NCBI GenBank assembly: GCA_964489425.1
Contig: CAZAYP010000007.1
Span: forward strand, 1-64,000
Source of the DNA: CAZAYP01 sp964489425 [NCBI: uncultured Verrucomicrobiota bacterium]
GTDB taxonomy: Bacteria; Verrucomicrobiota; Kiritimatiellia; RZYC01
Reading direction: 5' to 3'
Length of the DNA: 64,000 nucleotides
The notes below the pieces were generated by a model. It was not told the DNA's origin and did no database searches. It saw nothing but the letters and a program-made list of their open reading frames with translations. Below are positions 7,583 through 15,407 of this stretch, in pieces (positions within the stretch are counted from its first letter, which is position 1; the number at the start of each line of letters is the position of its first letter). Both the position numbers and the translations under genes were made by a program.

Positions 7583-7801
7583 ATGACCCCGCCCCTCGAA
7601 CAATGGGACGACCTGCCGCCCGGCGCCAAGGTCGTCGGCCGCCGCCGCCCCGGCCGCGGCGACCTGCATAAGGCGGCCGGGCTGTTCGAATTGGGCTCGA
7701 CCCTGCGTGCCAGCAAAATCTTTGTCCCGCGCGGGGTTTATCGCTTCGACACATTCCAAGAGGCTGACGCATGGCTGCTGAAAATGCTCACCCGCCGTTA
7801 G
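7583..7801 (+). CDS. Small putative antitoxin/partner (module 3)
   Basis: This 72-residue protein begins 'MTPPLEQWDDLPPGAKVVG', has a basic centre, and ends 'VYRFDTFQEADAWLLKML'. The C-terminal motif matches that of the module 1 partner (5255-5455), so the two belong to one family although their nucleotidyltransferases differ. The gene follows module 2 by six bases and overlaps the next gene by 31 bases. Putative antitoxin by position. Confidence 0.6.
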   Translation: MTPPLEQWDDLPPGAKVVGRRRPGRGDLHKAAGLFELGSTLRASKIFVPRGVYRFDTFQEADAWLLKMLTRR

Positions 7802-8268
7802 AATCGCGCCCGGCGACGCCGGAAGACCTGATCGATCTCTGCCGCCGGTTCAATGCCGCGGGGGTCAAGTACGTGGTGATCGGCGGCATGGCCATGATTC
7901 ACCATGGCCTGCTGCGCCTGACGAGTGATATTGATGTGCTGGTGGACGCCGGCGAAGCCAACATCGAACGCATCCGCACCGCCATGCGTGAGTTGCCGGA
8001 CAACGCCGTGGCGGAAGTCCTTCCGGGCGATGTAAAGAAGTATAACGTCGTCCGCGTCGCCGACGAATTCGTGACCGACCTGATGCAGGCCGCGTGCGGA
8101 GTTGATTATGCCGAGGCCGCGCGCGACGCTCAACAAGCCACCTATGATGGAGTCACGATCAATTTTGCAAGTCCGTCAACCCTGCTGCGCACCAAGCAAA
8201 CCCACCGCGAAAAAGACAGCCTCGACCGCAACTACCTGACCGTCCTCATGCGCGAGAAGAAAACATGA
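7771..8268 (+). CDS. Nucleotidyltransferase-fold protein, putative toxin (module 3)
   Basis: In this 165-residue protein, 'YVVIGGMAMIHHG' and 'RLTSDIDVLVD' give a complete GG...DxD core. A later 'RVADEFVTDLM' may hold the third acidic residue, and 'LLRTKQTHREKDSLDRNYL' is a C-terminal helix typical of this family. It overlaps its partner gene by 31 bases, a sign of translational coupling. It is part of the tandem array that separates Wzm from Wzt. Confidence 0.78.
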   Translation: MAAENAHPPLESRPATPEDLIDLCRRFNAAGVKYVVIGGMAMIHHGLLRLTSDIDVLVDAGEANIERIRTAMRELPDNAVAEVLPGDVKKYNVVRVADEFVTDLMQAACGVDYAEAARDAQQATYDGVTINFASPSTLLRTKQTHREKDSLDRNYLTVLMREKKT

Positions 8269-8310
8269 ACCGCAAACGCCACAACTCAAAATGAAGCAAG
8301 GGCTGTAATC

Positions 8311-8529
8311 ATGGGCGACGAGAACCTTGTCCGATGGATTACCGCCTGGCGTGCGGCGGGGCCCGAACTGGAGCGGATCCGGGTGAGCAACCTCCAGGCC
8401 GTGGACACCGCCTCGGCCATCCGCGCCTTCGAAGGTCTCTTGCCGTCCGTTCTTGCCCGCCACCGTCCGCCGCCCTGCTCCGGCCTCGTCGAGCAGCAGC
8501 GGCGCTTTGCGAGGCTTCGCCGTGAATGA
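8311..8529 (+). CDS. Small partner protein (module 4)
   Basis: This 72-residue protein has 'RWITAWRAAGPELERIRV', 'DTASAIRAFEGLL' and 'SGLVEQQRRFARLRRE'. The pattern of one tryptophan-rich helix followed by a basic helix recurs before AbiEii-like nucleotidyltransferases. Its stop overlaps the GTG start of the next gene by eight bases. The sequence differs from the partners of modules 1-3, so this is a separate antitoxin-like subtype. Confidence 0.6.
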   Translation: MGDENLVRWITAWRAAGPELERIRVSNLQAVDTASAIRAFEGLLPSVLARHRPPPCSGLVEQQRRFARLRRE

Positions 8530-9103
8530 ACTGCTTGAGGCTGCCCGGGAAATCCAGGTTCTGACCGAAGAGCGGCGCTGGAAGTTCTGTTTCATTGGCG
8601 GCCTGGCCCTGCAACGGTGGGGCGAACCCCGCTTCACGCGGGATGTGGACTTGACGCTGCTGACGGGGTTCGGCGGCGAAGAAACTTATATCGATTGCCT
8701 GCTCGCGCATTTCACGCCGCGGCGCGCGGATGCAAAAGACTTTGCGTTGCGGTACCGGGTGCTGCTCCTGCTCTCGTCCGCAGGGGTGGGGTTGGATGTG
8801 GCATTGGGCGGTCTGCCGTTCGAGGAGGAGGTTGTTCGACGTGCGACCTTGTTCACATTTGCTCCGGGGTACAACTTGCTGACCTGCTCCGCTGAAGATC
8901 TGATCGTGACGAAAGCCTTCGCCGCCCGGCCCCAGGACTGGGTGGATGTCGAGGGGGTGGTCATTCGGCAGGGAGCCCGGCTCGATCGTACATACGCGCT
9001 GCGAGAGTTGGCCCCCCTCTGCACGGCCAAAGACGAACCCGCGATCCTTCCGCGGCTGCGGGAAGTCTTTGAACGCCATCCGCCGACCGCCCCCCACGAA
9101 TAG
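8522..9103 (+). CDS. AbiEii-like nucleotidyltransferase, putative toxin (module 4)
   Basis: This protein is about 193 residues from GTG 8522; the 5' extension in the same frame to 8453 reads through the upstream gene and is rejected. 'FCFIGGLALQRWG' and 'PRFTRDVDLTLLTG' give the glycine and DxD motifs; 'SAEDLIVTKAFAARPQDWVD' is the conserved AbiEii/nucleotidyltransferase helix with its lysine. Family members act as toxins by adding nucleotides to tRNA or proteins. This is the fourth pair in the array and is coupled to its partner. Confidence 0.8.
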   Translation: MNELLEAAREIQVLTEERRWKFCFIGGLALQRWGEPRFTRDVDLTLLTGFGGEETYIDCLLAHFTPRRADAKDFALRYRVLLLLSSAGVGLDVALGGLPFEEEVVRRATLFTFAPGYNLLTCSAEDLIVTKAFAARPQDWVDVEGVVIRQGARLDRTYALRELAPLCTAKDEPAILPRLREVFERHPPTAPHE

Positions 9104-9109
9104 ACCGCC

Positions 9110-9484
9110 ATGCCTGTCCACCAACCACGAACGCAAATGCACTCGCCACTGCCAGGCCGTCCTGATGCGCGCCAAGAAATCACGACCCGCGAGCGGGAAA
9201 TCATCGCCGCCATCAGGGAGAAACTCGCCCGGGCCGCGGATGATCTCCGGGGGCGCCAGGTGATCCTGTTTGGTTCGCGCGCCACTGGCGCCGCCCGGCC
9301 GCGCTCGGACTTCGATATCGGCGTGCTCGGGCCGGCTGGCCTGCCGGCCGCGGCCTTTTTCAAGCTCGAAGATCTTCTGGAAGAGATCGAGACCTTGTAC
9401 ACCGTTGAGCTGGTCAACCTCGCCGACGCCCCGCCGGCCTTCCGCCGGGAAGCCCTGAAACATTTTGAGGTGCTGTATGGATAA
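9110..9484 (+). CDS. MntA-like nucleotidyltransferase antitoxin (module 5)
   Basis: This 124-residue MNT-domain protein has the signature 'FGSRATGAARPRSDFDIGVL', a classical GS(R)...DxD minimal nucleotidyltransferase. In characterised MntA-HepT pairs this protein AMPylates and silences the HEPN RNase toxin. The first 25 residues may not be translated; later in-frame starts exist. It overlaps the HEPN gene by eight bases (ATGGATAA), strongly implying a coupled pair. Confidence 0.85.
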   Translation: MPVHQPRTQMHSPLPGRPDARQEITTREREIIAAIREKLARAADDLRGRQVILFGSRATGAARPRSDFDIGVLGPAGLPAAAFFKLEDLLEEIETLYTVELVNLADAPPAFRREALKHFEVLYG

Positions 9485-9857
9485 GAACCGCCTGCTGGAA
9501 GACCTTGCGCGCGCGATTGCCCAATTGTCAGGCGCGCTGAACCTGCCCGCCGACCATGATGTCGTCAAGGCCGGCTGCATCCAGTACTTCGAGTTTTCCT
9601 TTGAACTGGCCTGGAAAACCATCAAAGCCATTGCGGACGAGCAAGGCGCCCAGGATTGCAATTCGCCCAAAACCGCGCTCAAATTCGCGTTCAAGAACGG
9701 ATGGCTGGCCGATGAAGCCATCTGGCTGGAAATGCTGGCGGCCCGCAACCAGATGGCGCACACCTACAACGCGCCGGATGCAATGGTTATTTATCAGAAG
9801 CTACCCAGCTTCCTTGGGCCGCTGCGCCAGCTGGAAAACCAACTCCGCGCCGTGTAA
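9477..9857 (+). CDS. HEPN-domain (HepT/HI0074-like) RNase toxin (module 5)
   Basis: This 126-residue all-helical protein has 'RNQMAHTYN', the R-x4-H RNase motif of HEPN toxins, preceded by 'EFSFELAWKTIKAI', typical of the HI0074 substrate-binding family. ATG at 9477 is preferred over 9465 because of its overlap with the upstream stop. It pairs with the MNT gene at 9110-9484 and closes the module array. A tandem GC-rich spacer repeat and the Wzt gene follow. Confidence 0.85.
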   Translation: MDKNRLLEDLARAIAQLSGALNLPADHDVVKAGCIQYFEFSFELAWKTIKAIADEQGAQDCNSPKTALKFAFKNGWLADEAIWLEMLAARNQMAHTYNAPDAMVIYQKLPSFLGPLRQLENQLRAV

Positions 9858-9986
9858 GCACTTTGTTGCCTTTCTTGAACGGTTGGATGCGCCGGCAGCT
9901 TGATGGGCCGGCGGCAGATCGGGAATTCTCTGCGCCCCAGCGTCTCTGCGTCTCCGCGTGAAATCTCTGAAATCTGAAATATTTAC
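9858..9986 (+). repeat. Spacer with 'gcgtctctgcgtctccgcgtga' type repeat
   Basis: Between the HEPN gene and the Wzt gene, bases about 9927-9964 contain imperfect repeats of tctctgcg, ending gtctctgcgtctccgcgtga, followed by two copies of tctgaaat. This low-complexity style recurs beside accessory genes in many bacterial genomes (general impression, not measured here). It marks the right border of the toxin-antitoxin-like array. No terminator or clear promoter is seen. Confidence 0.45.
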
Positions 9987-11348
9987 ATGCCCGATGACAT
10001 CGCCATAGAAGTCTCCCACCTGTCCAAGAAGTTCGCACGTTCCATCAAGCGAACCATGTGGTATGGTCTGGCGGACATTGCCAAGGCTGGTTTGATTCCG
10101 GAGCGGTACCGTTCCCGCCACTATTCCGCGCGGGTTGCCGATGCCGTGGCCGCCACGGTTCAGCCATCTCCGGTGGAATCCTTGTTGCCGGAATCGCCCC
10201 TGCGGCCGGACGAGTTCTGGGCTTTGCGCGATGTGACTTTCCAAATTCGGCGCGGCGAGTGCATTGGGCTGATCGGCCGTAATGGCGCCGGCAAAAGCAC
10301 GTTGTTCTCCATTTTGAGCGGGATTTATGGGCCCAGCATCGGGCGCGCAAGCATTCGCGGCCGCCTGCAGGCGCTGATCGCGCTGGGCGCGGGTTTCCAT
10401 CCCCTGCTGAGCGGGCGTGAAAATATCTTCATTAATGCTGCCATTCTCGGCATGAAGACGGCAGAAATCAACCGGGTCTTGGACCAAATCCTCGAGTTTG
10501 CCGAACTGGGCCAGTTTATCGACATGCCGGTAAAAAATTATTCTTCAGGCATGTTGGTGCGGCTTGGATTCAGCATTGCCGCGCATTTGGATCCTGACGT
10601 GCTGCTGATCGACGAGGTGTTATCCGTTGGCGACGCCAGTTTCCAACAGAAGAGCCAGCAATTTTCGCTGCGATTGGTGAATTCTGGAAAAACCATCGTG
10701 GTCGTGGCCCATAATATGATGACCATCCAGGCCATGTGCAGTAAAACAATCTGGCTGCAACGCGGCGCGATTCGGCTTTATGACCAGACCCACCAAGTGG
10801 TGGAGCGATACAACGAAGATGTGATCGCGTCATGGGCCAAGGGGCCGGATGGCCAAGCCATTGCTCCCCATCGTTTGGCCATCATTGAGACGGTAATCCT
10901 GGTGCAAGAGGAACGCGAAATCAGCGATGTTGTGGCTGCGGGCCAGCCGATTACGGTCCAGGTGCAGGTACACTGCGCTCAGTCGATTGAGAACGCCCGC
11001 CTTTGGTTGTGCTTCTACACCGACGGTACCGAATATCCGGTCGTGGGCGCGTCCATGTACCAGGACGGCCATCACCTGGCTTTGGCACAAGGCGTCAATG
11101 TTATGTGCGCGGTTTTTGAGGCGTTCCCTGTGGCGGATCGAAGCCATATCCGGATCTACGCCGGGCTCCGTGACTGGCGCGGCCAAACCATGCTGGCTGA
11201 TAGTTTCGCATCCCCGCCGTACCGGGTCCGGAACGCGGCGGTTCTTTGTACCAACGGCGCTGGCGCGGCCCCGTCCTTGGACGCCGCCATTGCCCCGGTC
11301 GCCGTGTCCTACCGCTGGCATGCCATGGACAATTGCCGCCTATGCTGA
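9987..11348 (+). CDS. wzt: ABC exporter ATPase with C-terminal carbohydrate-binding domain (Wzt-like)
   Basis: This 453-residue protein powers export of a lipid-linked polysaccharide through the Wzm-like permease. The ABC domain spans about 5-250: Walker A 'GRNGAGKST' (97-105), signature 'NYSSGMLVRLG' and Walker B 'DVLLIDE', then 'VVAHN'. Residues about 275-445 form a beta-rich Wzt C-terminal domain that normally recognises the modified end of the finished glycan chain. An insertion of about 40 residues before the Walker A region is typical of the Wzt/TagH type. Its start is 130 bases after the nucleotidyltransferase array, and it overlaps the next gene by seven bases. Confidence 0.93.
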   Translation: MPDDIAIEVSHLSKKFARSIKRTMWYGLADIAKAGLIPERYRSRHYSARVADAVAATVQPSPVESLLPESPLRPDEFWALRDVTFQIRRGECIGLIGRNGAGKSTLFSILSGIYGPSIGRASIRGRLQALIALGAGFHPLLSGRENIFINAAILGMKTAEINRVLDQILEFAELGQFIDMPVKNYSSGMLVRLGFSIAAHLDPDVLLIDEVLSVGDASFQQKSQQFSLRLVNSGKTIVVVAHNMMTIQAMCSKTIWLQRGAIRLYDQTHQVVERYNEDVIASWAKGPDGQAIAPHRLAIIETVILVQEEREISDVVAAGQPITVQVQVHCAQSIENARLWLCFYTDGTEYPVVGASMYQDGHHLALAQGVNVMCAVFEAFPVADRSHIRIYAGLRDWRGQTMLADSFASPPYRVRNAAVLCTNGAGAAPSLDAAIAPVAVSYRWHAMDNCRLC

Positions 11349-12574
11349 AACGGGATTCCCAGTTGTGGGGCCGCATGCTGAGGGCGCTGTCCGCAGGACC
11401 GTTGCTGCTTCTGCTGGCCGGATGTATCAGCAATCCGCTGGTTACACTTACGGTATACAGGTCAAAACATAAGCCTTTCGTCATTGTCCAGTCGGAGGCG
11501 GAGCGGGGTTGGGGCGCGGCCACGCATCCCTACCTGGTATCCTTTGGCAGCAATCTGCTGATGATGACCTATTGGATATCGGGTGATGGCAATTATTCGG
11601 GGGTGGCCAACGTCGACTGGCCTATGTATTCGACCAATGGCGGCGTGACTTGGCTCCACGGCGATCCGCGCCGCTGGTCCAACACCAACGACATTTATAA
11701 CTTGACCGTCAATCGCAATGAAGATTTTGGTTACAATCTGGGTTACTTCTTTGCTTCCGCCCGGTTGCGTAATGGGGCTTGTATGGCCCAGCAATACGAG
11801 GTGCAGAAAAACCCAGCCGGTGTCTATGAAGGGCGCGGCGGCTGGTCTCAGGATGGCGTACATTGGTGTGGTCCGACTTCAATTGTTTATTCCGCCATGG
11901 AGGAGTTTGAGTCGACCGTATGGTTGTCATCCTTGGCAATGGAATTGCCTTCGGGCGCCGTCGTCGTGGTGGGATACGGGTGTCGGGCGGGTGATTTGGC
12001 GCGGCGCACGAATTCTTCTTTTCTATTTGAAACCCTTGACCATGGGAAAACTTTTCACTATCTCAGCACCATTGCCACTTTGGACGATCTGCCTTGGGGC
12101 GCCTATGCGGGGGAGCCCGCCTTGGCTTGCCTGGATGATGGGTCGTTGCTCTGTATCATGAGAACCGGTGATGGTGGCTTCCAAACTTCAGGGCCTTCAT
12201 CCGCGCCGGACATGCTGCAAGCGCGCAGTTACGATGGTGGACGAACGTGGCCGGACAAGAAGCGCATTTTCCCCGGAGTGATGCCCAAACTCTTGCGTCT
12301 AAGTAGCGGGGTGCTCGTCTGCGCCTTCGGCCGTCCCGGCAACAACCTGATTTTCAGCAGGGGCCATGGAATTAGCTGGGGGGGAGAAATGGCCATGATT
12401 CCGCCTGACATTCATACCACGGGATATTTGGATCTGATGGAAGTGGCCCCGAACCGTTTGCTCGTTGTCTATGACGCTATTGGCAGTGTCAGTGCTGACC
12501 GGTGGCTGTGGGAGCCACCCCCGCCCGTGAACATCATCTGGGGTGTTTATGTCGATGTTGTTCCGTGGATTTGA
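11342..12574 (+). CDS. Sialidase-like (Asp-box/BNR) lipoprotein
   Basis: This is a 410-residue protein. ATG at 11342 gives a lipoprotein signal peptide ending in the lipobox 'LLAGC', so the mature protein is membrane-anchored. Asp-box (S/T-x-D-x-G-x-T-W) repeats are visible: 'YSTNGGVTW', 'ETLDHGKTF', 'SYDGGRTWPDKK' and 'SRGHGISWG', as in six-bladed beta-propeller sialidases. 'GEPALACLDDGSLLCIMR' resembles the region around the sialidase glutamate. Catalytic arginines cannot be assigned with confidence. It overlaps the Wzt gene by seven bases and precedes NeuB-type sugar genes, so it may bind or trim the exported glycan. Confidence 0.75.
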   Translation: MLKRDSQLWGRMLRALSAGPLLLLLAGCISNPLVTLTVYRSKHKPFVIVQSEAERGWGAATHPYLVSFGSNLLMMTYWISGDGNYSGVANVDWPMYSTNGGVTWLHGDPRRWSNTNDIYNLTVNRNEDFGYNLGYFFASARLRNGACMAQQYEVQKNPAGVYEGRGGWSQDGVHWCGPTSIVYSAMEEFESTVWLSSLAMELPSGAVVVVGYGCRAGDLARRTNSSFLFETLDHGKTFHYLSTIATLDDLPWGAYAGEPALACLDDGSLLCIMRTGDGGFQTSGPSSAPDMLQARSYDGGRTWPDKKRIFPGVMPKLLRLSSGVLVCAFGRPGNNLIFSRGHGISWGGEMAMIPPDIHTTGYLDLMEVAPNRLLVVYDAIGSVSADRWLWEPPPPVNIIWGVYVDVVPWI

Positions 12575-12615
12575 AGATGGAATACCATGTGCCATCACGC
12601 GCAATCCTTGCTCCA

Positions 12616-12639
12616 AGCGCGTTGATGCCCTAACGCGCT
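12616..12639 (+). promoter_or_regulatory. Hairpin just upstream of methyltransferase start
   Basis: AGCGCGTT (12616-12623) and AACGCGCT (12632-12639) form a perfect 8-bp stem with an 8-base loop, ending 10 bases before the ATG at 12650. No T-run follows, so it is not an intrinsic terminator. It covers the place where a ribosome site would be and could limit translation between the two genes. Confidence 0.35.
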
Positions 12640-12649
12640 GGTGGTCCCA

Positions 12650-13723
12650 ATGAGCCTAGCGATCCAGGACGATCCGGATTTGCTTAACCTGATGATGGCG
12701 GACTCCCGCAGGTCCGGCGAAGAATTCCGGGCGTCCAACTATTGGCAACGCTACGAAGCCAGCTTCCTGCCCGAGTTGACCACCTTGGGCCTGGCAGACT
12801 TTAGGCGCCGGCCGCACTCTGTTTTAAGCAGTTTTGGCGCGACTGATCTATATCCCGGCATCATGGCCCGATACCCCCTGTGGGCGCGTTTGATTCCAGC
12901 GCCCCTGCAACGGTGGTTGGAATGTACATACCAAGCCACCCGCTCGTATGCCCGCCGCCGCCGGGAAACGCTTCGGCTTCTATTGGAATGGGCTTGTGCT
13001 TATGGCCGGGATCGAGGATGCGCCGATTTCATGACCTTCAAAGGTTCGCTGGTTGGCTCGCCCGAGGATTACTTGGCGGTGCACGACGGCTACTACACGT
13101 TAAGCCATATCAATTACTATTTGCAGTATTGTTTTTGCGCTCAAGCGGTCAACTTCAAGGAAATTAACGTCATCGCAGAGTTGGGTGCGGGCAGTGGCAA
13201 GCAGGTCGAGGTGCTGTATTCGTTGTTTCCCGACAAGACCTATTTGATTTTTGATATCCCGCCGCAATTGTATGTCGCTGAGCAATATCTGAAGGCGATT
13301 TTTGGCGACCGGGTAATCTCTTATCGGGTCATGCGCGAAATGAAATCTTTGACGGATGTAGCCCCGGGGTCCATTGGATTGCTGGCTGCGTCCCAGATGA
13401 CGTTGTTGCCAACCCTGCGGGTTGATTTGTTCTGGAATTCGGCGAGTTTTCAAGAAATGGAGCCGGCGCAAGTTCAGAATTACCTGGCCTTGGTGACCGC
13501 ATCCTGCCAAGCGGTATACTTGCGGGAACTGACCGAGGGCCAGTATGTTGCGCGGCAACCTGGCGCGCCGGGCGTGATCCGCCCGACGTCTCTCAAAGAA
13601 TACGTCAACGGGTTGCGTGCCTATCGCCTGGAATCGTTCCAGCGTTCCGTGGGCTTGGGGTCCGGCGATCTCATGACCCATCCCTACTATGACATGTTGT
13701 TCCGGCGGGATCCCGGATGGTGA
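12650..13723 (+). CDS. Putative sugar O-methyltransferase
   Basis: This 357-residue SAM-dependent methyltransferase of the 'putative sugar O-methyltransferase' type has a long N-terminal region (to about 165) with 'FMTFKGSLVGSPEDYLAVH', then the SAM loop 'VIAELGAGSGKQVEVLY'. 'YLIFDIPPQLYVAEQYL' is the acidic end of strand 2, and 'FWNSASFQEMEP' follows. Such proteins methylate residues of surface glycans in the cytosol. ATG at 12650 is preferred to GTG at 12641. The stop overlaps the next gene by seven bases, starting a tightly coupled operon. Confidence 0.8.
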   Translation: MSLAIQDDPDLLNLMMADSRRSGEEFRASNYWQRYEASFLPELTTLGLADFRRRPHSVLSSFGATDLYPGIMARYPLWARLIPAPLQRWLECTYQATRSYARRRRETLRLLLEWACAYGRDRGCADFMTFKGSLVGSPEDYLAVHDGYYTLSHINYYLQYCFCAQAVNFKEINVIAELGAGSGKQVEVLYSLFPDKTYLIFDIPPQLYVAEQYLKAIFGDRVISYRVMREMKSLTDVAPGSIGLLAASQMTLLPTLRVDLFWNSASFQEMEPAQVQNYLALVTASCQAVYLRELTEGQYVARQPGAPGVIRPTSLKEYVNGLRAYRLESFQRSVGLGSGDLMTHPYYDMLFRRDPGW

Positions 13724-14412
13724 AGACCGTGATCGTCATTCAAGCGCGCATGGGGTCCGTGCGCCTGCCCGGCAAGGTGTTGCGGTTGCTGGCCGGCAAG
13801 CCTATGCTCCAGTATCTCACGGAAAGGTTGGAACACGGCCGGCCGGATTGGCCCTTGGTGATCGCAACGTCTGATACGGCCGGGGACGCGGCGCTGGCAG
13901 CTTTTGCCGAACAACACGGGTACGCATGTTATCGAGGATCGCAGCATAACGTGGCCCGGCGATTTCTGGACGTGGTGGCACAATTTCCGGCCGATCGCCA
14001 TGTTCGCCTGTGCGGGGATAGCCCATTTTTCGACACGACCCTGATGGCGGAGTTGGCTGGCCTTATGGATCAAGACCGTCGGGCGGTTCTGGCAACCAAT
14101 ACGCATCCCCGTTCATTCCCCAAGGGGCAGTCGGTGGAAATCCTCCGGCCGGACGTTTATCGCGCGGCCTATGGCCACTTCAACCTGCCCGACGATTTTG
14201 AGCATGTCACCCACTACTTCTATCACCATGCAGAAGAGTATCCGCTCGTCAACCTTGGCTGTACGCCCTCCTGCGCGCATTGGAGTCTGGCTGTGGATAC
14301 GGCCGATGATTGGCGGCGCGCCGAACGCATCGTGGCAGCCATGGACCGGCCGCACTGGACCTATCAATGGGGAGAGGTTTTGCGCTTGGCCTATCCCGGA
14401 GAGGCGCCATGA
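13717..14412 (+). CDS. SpsF-like cytidylyltransferase-family protein
   Basis: This 231-residue protein opens with 'VIVIQARMGSVRLPGKVL', the nucleotide-binding signature of SpsF/acylneuraminate cytidylyltransferase-like enzymes. 'RLCGDSPFFD' provides the metal-binding aspartate region, and 'LAVDTADDWRRAERI' is a usual C-terminal segment. Relatives activate a sugar acid (nonulosonate or similar) with CTP. A close relative in Bacillus spore glycan clusters is spsF, next to aminotransferase, acetyltransferase and NeuB-like genes, as here. The start overlaps the previous stop, and its stop shares ATGA with the next gene. Confidence 0.85.
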   Translation: MVKTVIVIQARMGSVRLPGKVLRLLAGKPMLQYLTERLEHGRPDWPLVIATSDTAGDAALAAFAEQHGYACYRGSQHNVARRFLDVVAQFPADRHVRLCGDSPFFDTTLMAELAGLMDQDRRAVLATNTHPRSFPKGQSVEILRPDVYRAAYGHFNLPDDFEHVTHYFYHHAEEYPLVNLGCTPSCAHWSLAVDTADDWRRAERIVAAMDRPHWTYQWGEVLRLAYPGEAP

Positions 14413-15407
14413 TTCGGGCGGGCATAATAGGGTTAGGCGTTGGCGAGCAGCACATTGCCGGCTATGAGCAGCATCCCGATTGCAAGGTGGTTGCGCTTTG
14501 CGATATCGATCCGGCCAAGGAACATCTGGCGCGGCAGAAGTATCCGCAGATTCCGTTTATGCGGGATGCCCGGGCCGTGCTCGAAGATCCCGGCATCCAC
14601 GTGGTGTCGATCGCCTCCTATGACGATGTTCATTTCGAGCAAGTGTGCGCGGCGCTGGAACATGGCAAGCATATATTTGTGGAAAAACCACTCTGCCTTC
14701 GCAAAGACCATGCAAAATACATACGGAGCCTTTTAATCCGCAACCCCGGGCTGAAACTTTCCTCCAACCTTATTCTTCGCAAGTGCCCTCGCTTCATGTG
14801 GTTGAGAGAACAGGTGCACGCCGGGACATTGGGTAATATCTATTCCGTCGAGGCGGATTATCTCTATGGTCGCATGACCAAGTTGACCGAGGGGTGGCGC
14901 GGGCGGCTGGCGGAGTATTCTGTTTTCCTTGGCGGTGGTGTGCACATGGTGGATTTGATCAATTGGCTCGTGCCCGGCCGCGTGCTCCGGGTGCACGGCG
15001 GCGGCAACAAGATCGCTTCGGCGGGACAGCCCAATCCCAACGATGATTTCATGGTCGCCCTGCTGCAATACGCGGACGGCCGCTGGGCCAAGGTCAGCGC
15101 CAATTTTTCCTGCGTGCACCCTCATTTTCACCGGTTGTCCCTTTTCGGAACCCGGGCCACGTTCCAGAATGGCTTGGACTGCGGCTGGCTGTTCGAGTCG
15201 CGCGATCAGGCTGTGCCGCCGCAGCGCATAGAGCTGCCGTACCCTGGTTATCAGAAGGGGGATTTGATCCATTCCTTTCTTGAAGATATAATGGGCACCG
15301 GTCATGCCGAAGTTGGAGTCGAGGATGTTTTTAATACCATGTCGGTCTGCCTGGCGGTGGAACAATCACGGCAGTCCGGCAAGGTGGAAGAGGTGGAATA
15401 CATATGA
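14409..15407 (+). CDS. Gfo/Idh/MocA-family sugar oxidoreductase
   Basis: This 332-residue NAD(P)-dependent dehydrogenase has the Rossmann motif 'AGIIGLGVGEQHIAGY' (glycine-rich), 'VALCDID', and the family signature 'HGKHIFVEKPLCL' with catalytic lysine in EKP. 'GGGVHMVDLINWL' carries the conserved GG..H..D. Such enzymes oxidise or reduce a ring carbon of a nucleotide sugar, often forming a ketone for the next aminotransferase. That aminotransferase (15404) follows directly with an ATGA overlap, so the two probably act in sequence. Exact substrate unknown. Confidence 0.9.
   Translation: MIRAGIIGLGVGEQHIAGYEQHPDCKVVALCDIDPAKEHLARQKYPQIPFMRDARAVLEDPGIHVVSIASYDDVHFEQVCAALEHGKHIFVEKPLCLRKDHAKYIRSLLIRNPGLKLSSNLILRKCPRFMWLREQVHAGTLGNIYSVEADYLYGRMTKLTEGWRGRLAEYSVFLGGGVHMVDLINWLVPGRVLRVHGGGNKIASAGQPNPNDDFMVALLQYADGRWAKVSANFSCVHPHFHRLSLFGTRATFQNGLDCGWLFESRDQAVPPQRIELPYPGYQKGDLIHSFLEDIMGTGHAEVGVEDVFNTMSVCLAVEQSRQSGKVEEVEYI

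Noticed and set aside
8339-9763. 474-codon minus-strand frame across the nucleotidyltransferase array
   Set aside because: The plus strand carries four coupled genes with catalytic motifs in this stretch; the antisense frame shows none.
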